From: Mercurialis annua
Lineage: Eukaryota; Streptophyta; Magnoliopsida; Malpighiales; Euphorbiaceae
Assembly: GCF_937616625.2 (NCBI RefSeq)
Contig: NC_065572.1
Location: 55,911,653-55,975,652, forward strand
DNA length: 64,000 bases
Reading direction: 5' to 3'
Numbering within the stretch: the first letter of the stretch is position 1; every line of letters begins with the position of its first letter. Below, in pieces: positions 1 to 12,621 of this stretch. A program made the position numbers and the translations under genes. Under the pieces are notes generated by a model. The model was not told the origin of the DNA. It saw nothing but the letters and a program-made list of their open reading frames with translations, and ran no database searches.

Positions 1-382
1 AAGGCGAGTTATAATTAGTTAACTTACTTCTGTTTCTGTGTTTCTGATTGATCCTAAAAATATAACTCGTCACCCTTTTCTTGTGTGTGTATGTATCATC
101 TTGAGAAAATAATAGCTGTTCACAGTTGAAGGACTGTAGCATATGCTTATTTGCTTCTACTTGCTTAGTTTGCAATACTTTTGTGATATTGCCGTCCATG
201 ATTATTTACTTCTTACTTGCAGCCGTCATTGTGGACTACTTTTAAATTGTTTAGACTTCATGCTTTCCTCTAGTTCCGAAATTTGAATTTATTGCACGGA
301 GAATTGGATTCGCTTCAAATTGACTGTAAAGAGTTCTCTACTTCACGTTAGTAACAATTGTTTTCTTTTGATGTTGGTACAG

Positions 383-1201
383 GATGCAAAGGATCCAGAG
401 ACTTTAGCTAATCTGGTAGTATGCAGTCTTCACCTTGGTAAACCGTCTTCCCGCTATCTCAGGTAAAGTGTCCTTTCATATTTACCCCGTTTTCATGTTT
501 TTGTGTGAAAATTGACGATGAATGCTCCTTTAAGCTAAGTGCGATTTCTCAAACTGCTTAGTTAGAACATGAAATAAAAAGAATTACGCGTCAAGGAAGT
601 CTGTGGAGATGCTATGATTTAAAAATGAAACACCTTAGCAATTAGTTTTGACTTTTGGAGCAAACATCGGTTGCTTCTCCGCATGCACAAGAAAGTCAGA
701 CTTGGGTCCTGGTAAATGGCTTTTTGAAGGTAGGGATGGAAGTTGAGTCGGATCATTTCAAATTCGGGTCACTATGGGCCATGGGGTATGATTTTTGGGT
801 TATTTCAGTTTCATGTCATTTCAAGTTTGAGTTGGGGTCAGGTCATATCAGTTTCTGATTTTTAAGAAAGAATCAAATCAGTTTGACTTCTGGTTTGGGT
901 CAAACAAGTGAACCGGCCAATTTGATTTGGTTGTTAAAACACTGCTCTTGAAGCCACTTAGTTTTGTAGTACTATCAACCTATGCAGTCAGTATTCCAAC
1001 TGATTCAGCAAATGAAAGTTTTCGTTATACCTTTTGCCTCTGGTGCATGTGTTGAAAATGCTGGCATAATTGTTCTATTTGATAAACGGGGTTAAATTAT
1101 TGGAATGTTTTTGCAGCCTATTGCAACAAGACCACATTCTTGTGAAACGTGCATCATCCGCCGAGGAGAATTTTGAAAGAGCAGTCCAATCGGTTTCTTG
1201 A
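383..1201 (+). CDS. COPE: Coatomer subunit epsilon (COPI coat), 3' end of gene, last two coding exons
   Basis: Two exons encode the C-terminus. Exon 383-462 reads DAKDPETLANLVVCSLHLGK then PSSRYL. After a 654-bp intron ending in TTTTTGCAG, exon 1117-1201 reads LLQQDHILVKRASSAEENFE then RAVQSVS and a TGA stop at 1199-1201. The phase-2 junction makes a Ser codon. The NLVVCSLH, DHILVKRASSAE and FERAVQSV blocks are characteristic of plant epsilon-COP, the TPR-like solenoid subunit that pairs with alpha-COP in the cytosolic coat of Golgi-to-ER vesicles. The remaining, larger part of the gene lies before the window. From memory of the family, the segment just after RYLS usually reads like QLKLSHPDH; here it is LLQQDH, about three residues shorter, so this may be a lineage variant. 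The call is firm on motif order, but only about 53 residues are visible. Confidence 0.85.
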
Positions 1202-1549
1202 TGTGCGGTGGGGTTTTGGCAACTGGGTTTGTTTCAGCTGTCCTACTCTAAAATATACAGTCGATAGGGAATGTATTTGTCGAACAGAGCTCAAATTCTA
1301 TTACTGTTTGCATTTTCCCAAGTCTTTTTGGACAAAAAAAAAGAATGGATAGATCAAACATTTGTACCCGATTTTTGTTTTTAAATGTATTTTGGTAATC
1401 TTGCATAAATTTTAATCATATTCTTTTACTATTCAAAAGATTGTATTGGCATATTACACTTCTAGATATTCTAAAGAGTTGCATTCTTTTTAGGCAATAA
1501 TGTTCATATATATTCACAATTTTGGAATGTTTGCCAAATATACTACTCC
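1202..1549 (+). other. 3' UTR and downstream flank of the coatomer gene
   Basis: AT-rich sequence directly follows the TGA at 1201. I see no further open frame consistent with the gene. The transcript end is probably here, but no single strong polyadenylation signal can be chosen. Several AATAAT-like words occur, for example near 1495-1500. Confidence 0.4.
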
Positions 1550-1818
1550 CTCTTAAGAAGTTTACATGTCACAATTTTAGAATACATATTAAACTTCTTG
1601 ATATTTATTATTAAAAAAAATAGACAGTAATTTTCTTTCATTTCTCTCCTATTAATAATCTGATAATTTGTGTTTGAAGTTTTACTCGTTAACTTTAAAA
1701 AGAGAAGTGTTAAAAGAGAAACTTTCATATAAAATTTACTAAATTCATGAAATAGACTTTTTAAATGGGATGAATAAAAATGTGACATGTCTTCTTTTAA
1801 ACGGGATTGGGGAGGTAT
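1550..1818. mobile_element. Stowaway-like MITE (about 270 bp)
   Basis: The left end reads TACTCCCTC and the right end reads GGGGAGGTA, giving inverted ends of the CTCCCTC type next to TA, as in Tc1/mariner-derived Stowaway elements. Subterminal inverted repeats follow: ACATGTCACAATTTT on the left matches the complement of AAAAATGTGACATGT on the right. No coding capacity is visible. Exact ends are uncertain because the tips are diverged. Confidence 0.55.
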
Positions 1819-2400
1819 ATTTGAGGTATATTTTTAAAATTATGCCAGATATACTGTTATTTTTCTACCTTTACCAAATATATCTGCAATCGATTTAGAG
1901 TTAATGTGACGCGATGCTATACAAGACATAAGATTAATTTTTATACACATATACGTATAGCATTGCGTTGCATCAAATTAAATTGATTGTGGGTGTATAA
2001 AAAATGATGAAAAAATAATGATATATAACACGATTTTAAAAACATACTAATTTTGTGGGTATGCATGAATATTTTGTCTTCTTTTTATTTTACCTTGGTG
2101 GACAACTTCAACCATTTTGGCTTTTTTATGTGTTGTTTATAAAAATATTTAAATAAATAACAATGTTTTTAAAAATTAACACCCATTCTATAATTTAAAA
2201 GTTGGGCTATTATCAGAAATAAGCAACATTTTATTTTGGTTTATAAATATATGATGCCAACTTTTTATTTTTTAAATTACGATACACACTGATTTTTATA
2301 TCATTTATAATCCAACCCATTAATTTTTCTTCCTCATCTTTCCATCCATTTCCATTGATAGCTCATTCTCCATCTCCTTCAAATACCGTTGCTGCTCCGG
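1819..2400. other. AT-rich intergenic sequence, nothing recognised
   Basis: Strongly AT-rich with short simple runs. I see no gene, RNA gene or element end in it. Confidence 0.5.
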
Positions 2401-3080
2401 TTCCAGCCGGAGTTTCGTGCAATTTACAAAGATATCTTCGGTAAATTTTAATGATCAATCTCCTCGTTCAGACGACATAAGAAATCAAATGGTAATTGAT
2501 AAATCACAAAATGGATCTGAGCTCCGAGATACCTGCGCACACCAGAAAAACAGAGTTCATAAAGAATTCTGGTAGGGCCTACTGGAAGTTCGCTCCGACG
2601 CTCAAGTAAAAATTTAGTCGGGAAAGAAGAAGAAAAGAAAGAATAAGTGTAAATTGTGAAAAAAGAGTTGTACTTTAAGATTTGCACATAAGGTTGCTTT
2701 TATAGCTTAACCCGTGCAAACCTTTGCCACACCGCCCTCTTCATCTTATGGTCCCCACTTTTTTGTTATGCTAAAGTGGAATGTTTTGCCGTGTTTGGCG
2801 CGGTCTGTCAAGTGCGCATCACGCGAGGGACATTCCTTGTATGTATCAGAGAATATTCTATGGTTCCAAAAATCTGTTAGGCACGCGTGCAATCTGAGAT
2901 GTGCCTTTTAGCTGGAATAGTGTTGTATCTCGACCTGTTCGGATTATAAATAACCGAGATTGTTCATATGGTTTTGTAACTCGGTATTCTTAAGCCTGTT
3001 TAACTAGTCTTTAAACCCGGTTTAGCATGATAACTTTCTGAGATACGACTTTACGCTTGATAGCTCAGTGACCCCGTAGT
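2401..3080. repeat. Probable LTR-type repeat fragment
   Basis: The stretch GCTCCGACGCTCAAGTAA at about 2591 resembles phrases I have seen repeatedly in plant LTR leader regions. It is followed by an AG-rich patch and then 'TTATAGCTTAACCC'. The following sequence contains repeated 'CTCGG', 'CCGAGAT' and 'CGAGATAC' words. No paired LTR, PBS or TSD was found in the window. An open frame on the minus strand (2448-2687) has no recognisable domain and I do not call it a gene. Confidence 0.25.
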
Positions 3081-4430
3081 TTCTAGGTCGATTATTTGCT
3101 TGACTTAGCAATTGGGAGCAGAAGTGGAGGTTTTAGGGTCTCGTTCGCCCAAATTTATGGCGGGACTCTACTATGGACATGTTTTGAAATAAATGTGGAG
3201 TCGCCATCTATCTCAGCTAGGAAATTCCTTTTATACCGACTCGGTAACCTTACTCGCTTATGGGTAAAATTATTGTACGCTGGACCAAAAGACCGGGTTC
3301 GTGGACCTATCCCGAGTCGTGTGCTTGACTTATCAGTTTCCATTTATACTTACTAGACATATAGATATCATTTCGACATACATTACAGTTTGTAGGATTT
3401 ATTGCTGGAAATATAAACACTTTTGAAAGCGGTAAACCCGTTTGACGTGCATATTACTCGATCTAGACTGCATTTGAGGCAAGTAGCAATTACCCCTAAA
3501 CATTCATATAAACCTGACGGTTTCTAACAAATAGTCAAGTGTTGGATGGTCTGAATATTTTTCATGCATAAAGCCTAAGCCGGATATCTAAGTTTAATTG
3601 ATTTTATTAGGTCATAATTGAAATCCTCTAACCTCCAATTACATTTTCGATGCATTCCTAAGATGTCTAGGTGATAACCTGGATTTGATTTGATTCGCTA
3701 AATTAATATGGTTAGTCTTTTAGTCTGTTAATATGGGATTTAGCATGCTTTTGGAAAGTGCTAAACGATTTCAACATACTCATGGGCAGTTGGATAGACA
3801 TGCAAGGTTATGAATACTTTTAAACCTCGTTGACTTTGAGCGATTGAAACTCGCTACATTTTGACCGTTGGTGTGGTTAGAATTGATTCTCGGAAAGAAC
3901 ACAAAAGTTTCCCGTCTTGTCGATACGGTTCCAATGGCTTAAACCAGAGATGATTCCGAGTTCAGGTGAACCCGGAATCCCTTCTGGACGTTCCTGGACT
4001 CGTCGATTGTAGGCTTCAAGGCCCGATTGGCTTAGCGGATTGTAATTTTGGGCTTCGAGGTCCAAATTAAATAGGAATTGACCCATTATAAAACAGAATA
4101 TGAAAGTATATTAAAAAAACATAAACGTGGGCTGAAACATGGCCCAATTCCGAGTTTAAACGAGCTCGGAAACATAAATACAAAGTCGGATTGGGTCTGG
4201 GAAGATCTGGGGGTCGATTTATAGGCAGGGGGAAAAGGTGAGCACCGCGCCACTCCATAGTGGCGGCGGCGACCGTTCAAACCACCGGTGGCACCTGTTT
4301 GATTGGTGGCGGCGGCGGTTCGTGTAGGGACAACAGGTTTCGTCTTTCAGTCGTTTTTCATGCAAAAACGCTCAAAAACATATCAAACACAGAGGGAAAA
4401 GACATCAAAATATTATGGAACTAATATATG
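3081..4430. repeat. Dispersed repeat family, copy 1 (GGAGTCGCCA motif)
   Basis: The region around 3120-3340 (TGGAGTCGCCATCTATCTCA, GTTAGG-like and CCAAAAGACCGGGTTCGTG blocks) recurs in diverged form at 58735-58920 (TGGAGTCACCACCTAACTTA, CCAAAGGATTCGGGTTCGTG) in the same orientation. The segments after it also align loosely: AATTAATATGGTTAGTCTTT at about 3701 against AATTAACATGGTTATCTTAT at about 59308. No coding domain is visible. It is probably the non-coding part of a retroelement, but the class was not determined. Confidence 0.45.
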
Positions 4431-4801
4431 ATGATTAAATAGTCATTAAACACCCTAAATCACAATTCTATAAGCAGTTTTGACAGTAAAAGAACAGACA
4501 CGTCAAGAATGTAAATAAGAGGCAGTCCATCTCTAACATGCTTCCTAAGTACTGGAATTAGACAGATTCAAAATTAATGGATTAGAAACATTAGGACATA
4601 CCTAAAACATGCTTCCTAACTCAATTTTATAGCAGTTATGGAAATTCACAAAATACAACAATTATGACAATTGGCAATAAAATTATGAAGCTAAGTAAAC
4701 GTGCAACGTAGATCACATAAATAGACGATTATGGATGAAAATGATAAAAGGTAAATAGGGTCCTCAGAAGTACCGTTATGAGTCCTTTACTCGTTCACTG
4801 G
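4431..4801. other. Sequence between two repeats, nothing recognised
   Basis: AT-rich sequence between the dispersed repeat and the LTR end at 4802. It shows no frame or element terminus. It is not homologous to the missing outer part of the MULE arm that begins at 12622. Confidence 0.35.
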
Positions 4802-7800
4802 TGTCACGACCCAAATTATTGAGTCACAACCGACGCTAGGGAATGAGAATTTTAGTTCCGAAACCCGTAGCAAGCCTCGATTTCACTAAAACTTTTCCGC
4901 AATGATGTTATAACACGGAAGAATTTGATTATGGAAACATCATTTTAATTACGTAAAAGCCACATTGTTATTATATTCACAATATACACATTAGCAGTTA
5001 TAAACATTGCCCCAAAACTATAGCACTATCCTAGGTCATGACAGGTCACACGATGTACTACTACGGTGGTCACGGAAGTCGAACTATACATGGAAAAATA
5101 GACTCATGGAAAAACGATGGGATTCTGGTTACTCCAATCTAGGTAGCTGAAATGTTTAAATCCACGGAGTTAGCTTAAACTGAGTGAGATATAAACTACC
5201 TACAGTATTACATAGAAAATAACATCGCAGTTAAAATAAGCATATATGAAAATATTGTTTTCATACAACGCAAACAAACAATATAATATTGTCATGTCAC
5301 AACAAATAATTGATCTGATAGAAACCCTAATCTTATAACGATCCTAAACTAGTTATTTACTAATATTCACAAGCGATAGTAATTTCTTAATTCCTGTTGG
5401 TAAGGTTCCGGGATAGTTCAACCGAGTTCAACCTATACCAAGTGGTACCGTCCGGGATAGTTCAACCGAGTTAAACCAGCACCATTTCTTATATCCAAAC
5501 GATCGATATAAGTCTTGGGATAATTCCACCAAGGTGACTTATTAGATACATGTCATGGGATAGTTCCACTAAGCTGACCTTGTATCTAAACAAACGAGGA
5601 GAGTACTCTATAAAGCTATCGAGACTAAGTGTATGACATACCCGGACGCTGGTGATCACAAATCCTATTGACGCCCAATAGGTAGCTTGTTTATTTCGGA
5701 TTGCAAATCAAAACACAAAACAATTCACAATACAATACACTATTGATATAATTATCAACTATACAATCCATTTTGCATTACAATCATTAATCAACAATTT
5801 AGCAATCAATAAATTAATCGACATAATACGATCAACAATCAACAAATCGATACAATCAATCCATTTCGATCAAATCAACGTATATGTATATGTGTATATA
5901 TATAGGCTTTATAGAAAATATTATGCCGTATATATTTTCTATGTCGACTATCCTAATCACATACACAATCGTCAATCAATCATAGCCAAATTATAGTCAT
6001 ACAATCGACATTAAACAATCAATCAATCAAAATCATGTTATCGTTTTCAATCACTATTTTACCCTAGTCATGCGATGTGTTTTAGCTACATAAAATATTT
6101 AATATTATAATATAACATAATAATGCGCGTGAGTAGAATATACTCACCCCTTTCTTTCCAAACCAATTATGATCTCAAAGCCTTGGCCGAATACTCCTAG
6201 GCCAAAGTCGCCAATTTCGTAGCCGGCCAACGTGTCTGTCACAAATGAAATTCAATTACTTTAAAATTACATCGGCAATACAACTTGGAGACTCTAAGTT
6301 ACTAACTTAGGTCAAGTACATTTATATTTTGCCCCATTTGTATAGCTTAGTTGATTTTCCAAAATCATCTCGAACGCTTAAACTCGTTTCGTCGTGCTTT
6401 TACGTTAATATAGGTTTCTATGTTTTAAACTCAAAATGCTTAAACCTTAGTTTTAATTCCTTAACATTTTTGAGTTTAAAACATCCTATCTTCACCTATA
6501 ATCAATCCATTTAATTCACCCTTTACTTAGTCTAAAATCCAACTCAATTCATTTTACGTTAAAACCGATTCTACTCGTTGCGGTACGTATTTAACGTTTC
6601 AAATACGTTCTAGCTTCATTTTAACACCAAACCCCATACATTATTATCAATTGAAACATCCCCTATGCATTTCCATCCAACCATTTTATCATTCAACTTC
6701 ATATTGCATTTTCAACGTAATTTCGCAATTTATGTTTCAAACTTAAAACGTCCAACTCTTAGGTTATTCCTTTAATGTGTTAGTTGACTAAAACAGTTTG
6801 TATACTCATCATTATACCATCTTATTCATTTCCTATTTATGATATAATCATCAACCTGAATCAATAACATTTTCACTTCATTATAAACTTCAAAAATTGT
6901 TTTACGTCACACTCGTTTTCTAACTCCGTAGCTTCACATTAAACATAAAACTTATCGTATTGAACCTCAACGAAGGGTGGAATCAGCCCCCCTTATCATT
7001 CACATGGCCCTCCTGTGTTTTTGTAGAGGAGAGGCTGCTCTTGCTCTGGTGCATAGCACGAGAGCCGCTGCCATTGCAGCTCCCCCATGCTACAGCACGG
7101 TGGAACACCTCCGGCCACAAAGGCTTCCAGACAGCCACCATGAAGTTTTTCCTCCATCAAACTCTAGAAATTAACTACCCAAACAGAACTCTCATGTCCT
7201 CACTCAAACCACTTTTAATTTAGTATAAACATAATCAATTCATGTCATACTCTTCATTTCTAAGCTCAAAATCTTCATCACCATTAAAGCTTAACAAAAC
7301 AAAAAATTCTCAGCAAAAGCCTAGCCATATATACTTATCCTTACCTAAATTTTCTATGCTCAATCCATATATATCATTCTTCTCTTTCCGTAGCCGCGAG
7401 AATCAACCAAAACCGAGCTAAATTGAGGAAGTTTTGGAGTTTTGAAGATTTTTCATGTTATGTTAAGGTTGAGAGGTTGAAGGAGATGAAGTGGGTTCAG
7501 CTGAGATATATCTGATATTATGAGTTTAAAATTCAATTTTTGACTATTTATATTTATGGAAAAAGTCTTCTTTAGTACTTGAAAATGCTACCTCCTCAAA
7601 CTTTGATTCGTAATTTTTCTTTCGTGTAATTTAGTCCATCGATCACTTAATCGTTCGAAATCAATAAATTTAGTATTATTTATATCTAAATAAATAATAA
7701 TCTTCCACTATCTTATTATTTTATATTCCGATAAGTTATTTTGATAAAGTTCGGTTAACAACGCTCAATTTCCAATTTGAGCGAAAATGACTATTTCCGT

Positions 7801-8165
7801 CACTTTTTTCATCCTTATTTTGATTTGACAATTGTCGATATCCAAATAACCGATACCAATCTCTTAAATATTAATTCCCGTCAATAATTTATTTAAATCA
7901 TATTTTTCAAGCAATAAAATTATATTTTCCAATTTCTCGGGGACTTTAACTTATTTTAAATTCCAACTTTTCTTACGATTTTTTTTAACCCCGTCAAACT
8001 ATTTTAGGCATTATAAATATTGAAATTTATTTTTTAAATTAAATATCGACCTATTCTCGTCCTTTTTTAATTATTTTCTCCGCTAATTTCTTTTTTAGCC
8101 GCTCTAACTATTTAAATTCAGTCTCGTTGCCTACTTTGGCAACGTCGAAAATACGGGGTATTACA
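4802..8165 (-). mobile_element. Degenerate Ty3/gypsy-type LTR, minus orientation
   Basis: Read on the minus strand, this block starts TGTAATACCCCG at 8165 and ends GGGTCGTGACA at 4802, that is TG...CA. On its outer side lies a polypurine tract (complement of TTCTACCCCCCTTATAA, 8166-8182). This end structure is typical of Del/Tekay-like chromovirus elements. The inner part contains ATAGGATTTGTGATCACC and GGGCGTCAATAGG, which match the LTR-like block at about 11850 in the opposite orientation. No intact gene is present. The short open frames near 6960-7223 show no domain. If it is a single LTR, 3.36 kb is long, and nested insertions are possible. Confidence 0.45.
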
Positions 8166-11100
8166 TTCTACCCCCCTTATAAAAATTCGTACTCGAATTA
8201 TTGTATAATTTTTTTCTGGTAAAGATCATACCCTTACATCGTTTACTTCATCATCACGATGGCGCGTAAACTTGTCATTTCAACTATCGCACATCTTTTG
8301 CGTCCTTTTGTAATTTTTATTATAAATGTACTCCAGGTATCCAGTCTGTTGCTGGCCAACTCCTTGTTTTTTCTTATTCCTTGGCGTTGATATTCTTCAA
8401 TGTTTATTCGTCGTTTCTCCGCAATTCCTTTACAAGCCGAATTTGTAGCGTATCATATTTGATACTGGCTTAAAACGTCATTTAAATACCTTTAGTTATT
8501 AATCAAAATCTTAATTTGATTAATTCAGAACAGTTTAATTGAATAACTTAATATTTTAAGTTATTGTGAACTTATCCAAAATTGGCTCTTCTGGTCAACT
8601 TTGACCCTTAGAATCGCTTTTGTCGACTAGCTCGTTTGTCTAATAAAATTGACATTCATATAGTCTGTAACGCTATCTTCAAATTTCGTTAGAACATCGA
8701 GTCAAAAATAATCCTGAATGATTTTGAAAACTTGCGCTGAAATCGCCTTCTTGAGGTAGTTTTGAAACTGCACTTGCACGTCTTATAGCCGCTGTTCAAG
8801 TCGATAAAACAAGCGTTTAAAAACATCGTAATCTGAATTAAATTCAGTATTCCTATAGTTTACTATCATGTCTACAACTTCCTTTAAGACCAAATTTCAT
8901 TTTGATATTTTCTTAATGTCCAAAATAGTCCTTAAAAGTAGCTAGAAGCCATACTTTTATCTTTTTGTTTTGTGGTTTCCACTTATTATTAAGTTATAGT
9001 TCCAACCATTCCGACTTCTATATTCTTTGATTAAATTATCCAAATCTAATCTACACCACTCCTTCAATTCAAATCAATCATTTTTTATTAAAAATAATCG
9101 GGTTTTATGGTTCAACTTAAATTCAAAATATAGCTTAGTAGTTATATGGAAACTTTGTTCTAGTACTGCGTGTTTAAGTTTATCTTACTCTGTATATTCT
9201 TTTGACATTTGCATTTACTATTCCTTTATATCTTCTCGAAGCATAATCCTTAACAGTCGAGTTATCGTGTTTGCCTGAACCAAACAACACATAACGATTA
9301 TCTTATATCCAACTGACATTTCCAATCTTAGCGTTTTTTATTTTCCTCGTATTTGAACGAGTTTATCTTTTCCCTCTTTCTCTTTTTCTGCGACACTTTG
9401 ATTATGTACTTGCACACTTTGTGCCTTCAAAAAATGAATCTCATGAAGTTGAGTGCTCGTTGAGCATTACATTTTCTGAGCAGCGTCCATTCTTATCGTC
9501 TCGATCCATTGTCATAAGTTATTCATATTTATTTTGCGATGTCTTTATCATCGTCTAGTGGAATTCCTTTCCCATTAACGTAATTTCTAGATCCTTATCT
9601 TCATCTCGTTCTAATGTTTTTGATCTCGAGTTGACAATTTCTTCTTAAAATTTCTCAGTGTGTCGTGCTTTCGATTAAGCGTGCGTCCTTATATTCATAC
9701 TGATAGTCGAATTATTCTTGTACTTATAACAACTCTATCCACTGAATTCTCTTTGTCGGTCACCTTATCTAATCTATTTCCTCTTTAGCTCATCCCTTTA
9801 ATCCTCATGTTAAGCGTCTTTCCGCTAGTCTATCGTATCTCGTCTTACTTCTCTTCCTTGTATACTCTTCTTAAGTACTAAGCATTATACGCGGGTTAAT
9901 TAACTTTCTTTATATTCCGCATTATCTTCGAGTCTTTCACGCTTTCATCTTTCTCTCATATACTTTCTATTTTCATTCCATCTTTGAATACTTCTTTTCC
10001 GACGATCTCGATCGATCCAATAATATTTTATTATTATCAAGGCTTAATTCTTTTTATTGGGGTATGTTGTTGTTACAGAAATTCATGTCATTCTTAACTA
10101 TTGATGCTTTTTCTTATAATCGCAGGGCTTTACATCGGAGTTCTCTTACACAACAAGACACAATTTTGATCATTTTCGGTCGACCTTTCAAAATTTTCTT
10201 TCGATTCAAATCATTTGAAAATTCTAGTACAATTATTACTCAGAGTGATGACATCTCTCATCACCAAAGAGTTTCTCAATAAAATCACATTTTCTCTAGT
10301 CCATGTTCAAATATGATGCATGATCTACATGTTGAAAATGTTTTACATATAGAAATTGTATGCTTTGCTAACGTGATTATGATTGGCCATATGCGACGTC
10401 TGAGCATAATTATACTGTTAAAATCATAAGAATTTTGTATCTTTTGAAAATTCGTAAGTCCCTCCAGATTACACACTCTGCGACATTATAGGCTTTTCAT
10501 TATTAATTATTGGAGTTTATAACGATTTCGTTATTGATAGTTTCGCTGACACTCCTCTTCTTCTCCGACACTTTATCTTGAACACCTTGTTCAATACCTT
10601 CTCATATCCATCTATCTTCTCACTTCGTCCTCTAGATCATGAACTTGTATCGCATAGCCCTTAGGCATATTTATCGATGTTTCACAGCGATTCTTCATCG
10701 AGATCGCTTAGCAATGTCGCGGTAATCAAAACGTAATATCAGGGATTATGTTTCGAGACAAATGTGTTTTATGTATATTATGTGTTTTTCATTCAATTTC
10801 CAATTTTGCAACTATGTGTAGGCTCTAATCCTAAAAGAATGGGTTCTAATAGCATCTTATTGCTATTAGAAATATCTATATGATATACTATTCAACAAAT
10901 ACAATTCATATCAATTACGTTGCAAATACATTTATCAAATATGCAACAATACCACGTGTTCACAATTCTATCTCGATCATTTATGTCGCAACCAGTTCAT
11001 ATAGCCAATACAACAAATCAAACATTCCATAATTTTATGATATATCAATCAAAATTGAATCCATAAGGTACGATTTAAACCCCTTATATCACCATGTTCT

Positions 11101-11330
11101 ATAACTATGCCTAATATATAACTCAAATAATCACTTAGGCACATCGCAATTTAACGCACATATCAATAAATCTCACATACCCGTACTATATTCGATAACT
11201 GGTACCTAGCAAAATCAATCCAATTCAAACAATCATCATCAATTAAGGCTCGACTCTCTATGCTGCAGTAGCACCTATACATGGTGCACGACCGTGCACC
11301 ACCAAGGTGCACGAACGTGCACCCCCGACC
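8166..11330 (-). mobile_element. Decayed internal region of the same LTR element
   Basis: This lies upstream of the polypurine tract at 8166-8182 on the minus strand, where the body of the element should be. It is AT-rich with no open frame above about 85 codons and no recognisable protease, RT, RNase H or integrase motif on either strand. It may be an old non-autonomous or heavily mutated copy. Assignment rests on position next to the PPT only. Confidence 0.3.
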
Positions 11331-12621
11331 CTCGCACCCCGTTTTTTTTTGTTGTTTAATGCCCGTTATATACGCTTGTCGAGATTGGAAATCGAATGAA
11401 AACGATTGGGTATCGATCGATTTTAATAGTTAACCTAATGAGGTTAAAAGAGAATTGAACTAGAAATGATGTACCATCCGTAAACGAGTTAAATACCGTT
11501 TAACGGGATATGCGTGAGAAGCACGACGAATAATGAAAGTGAAACGTGTCGAGTCTTGAGTCTAGAGTCAATCTTAGAATATGATTCTGATACAAGTCAA
11601 ATGTTTTAAAATTTGTTTTAGATCCGGCGAGGCAAGAAGCAGCTGGACCAGGAGTTCGGGAAGCTTGGCGTTTCTAAGCCCCGACGTATTTTTGGATAAG
11701 CGTTTTCTGTGAGTTTATACGATTTGCTTTTAAAGTATTTATTCAAGCAATTATTTTATATTGTTTTATGTTTGAATTGCATGTTTATAATGCGAAATTT
11801 TTATATGAATTGTATATACGCTTGATTTGAAACCAGTATTGATCTGATGGAACGTGCTACCTATTGAGCGGAAATAGGACTGCGTGATCACCAATTTGAT
11901 TTAATACAGCTGTGAGATTGATTATGAGTATGGATTTTAAGGTTGAATATATGAATTTGATACGAGTGAGAACTCGGTTACGGTATAACCTGGAGTCCCC
12001 GTATCTAGTGGGTTGGACCCACCAGTGAGTTGAAATCACAACTTGAGATTAATGTTTGGGTTGAACGATATATAATTAGTATGTTTGAGGATTAGGGTTT
12101 CAATCGGATCCTGTACTAGGTAGCATACGTTTTGAATGCTTTGACATTATTTTATGTTTTATTTGAATACTTATTAGTAAATGTATGAACTCGCTCAGTA
12201 TATCCCCATATACTGACCCCTCACAGAATTCCTTTCAGGTTAAAGACGCTTTGAAGCAACGGATTTCTATCCTACTTCCAGAAGTCTGTATTTTTGAAAG
12301 TATGTAAAGAAACAATACCTTACTCTTAGAGCTTCAGTAGATAGGTATTTTGTTAGTCAGTCTGTATTATATAGTTTTCTGTAATATAGCTTTAATGTTT
12401 TAAAGTTTTAAATGTTTTATGCTCGTTGCATTTTAATATTTGAGATTTCCAGAGGATGTGTATGCCTGGCATGTGTGTACAGCATGACACGTGTTATGTA
12501 TGTCGTGCATGACGTTTATTTTCGCGAAAAATTATTTTACGTTTTTAGGCTTGCTACGGGTTTCGGAGCAACCACTCCCATTCCCTAGCGCCGGTCTCGG
12601 CCCTGAGATTGGGTCGTGACA
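11331..12621 (+). mobile_element. 3' part of a related LTR, plus orientation
   Basis: It ends GGGTCGTGACA at 12621, exactly where MULE sequence resumes. The last 75 bp (GGCTTGCTACGGGTTTCGGA, CCCATTCCCTAGCGCCGG) are the inverted counterpart of 4802-4880. GCTACCTATTGAGCGGAAAT with GTGATCACC at about 11850-11890 matches the inverse of 5650-5700. It is therefore the same LTR family pointing the other way. Its 5' limit cannot be placed. No TSD links 4802 and 12621: flanks are ACTGG and AGGTG. Confidence 0.45.

Noticed and set aside
6960..7223. Two overlapping plus-strand frames that look less AT-rich
   Set aside because: They lie inside LTR-type sequence, overlap in different frames and show no domain.
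4802..12621. A single DNA transposon with 75-bp TIRs
   Set aside because: Considered because the ends are inverted homologs, but there is no TSD or transposase, and the inner landmarks (polypurine tract and TG...CA end at 8165) fit LTR retroelement pieces better.
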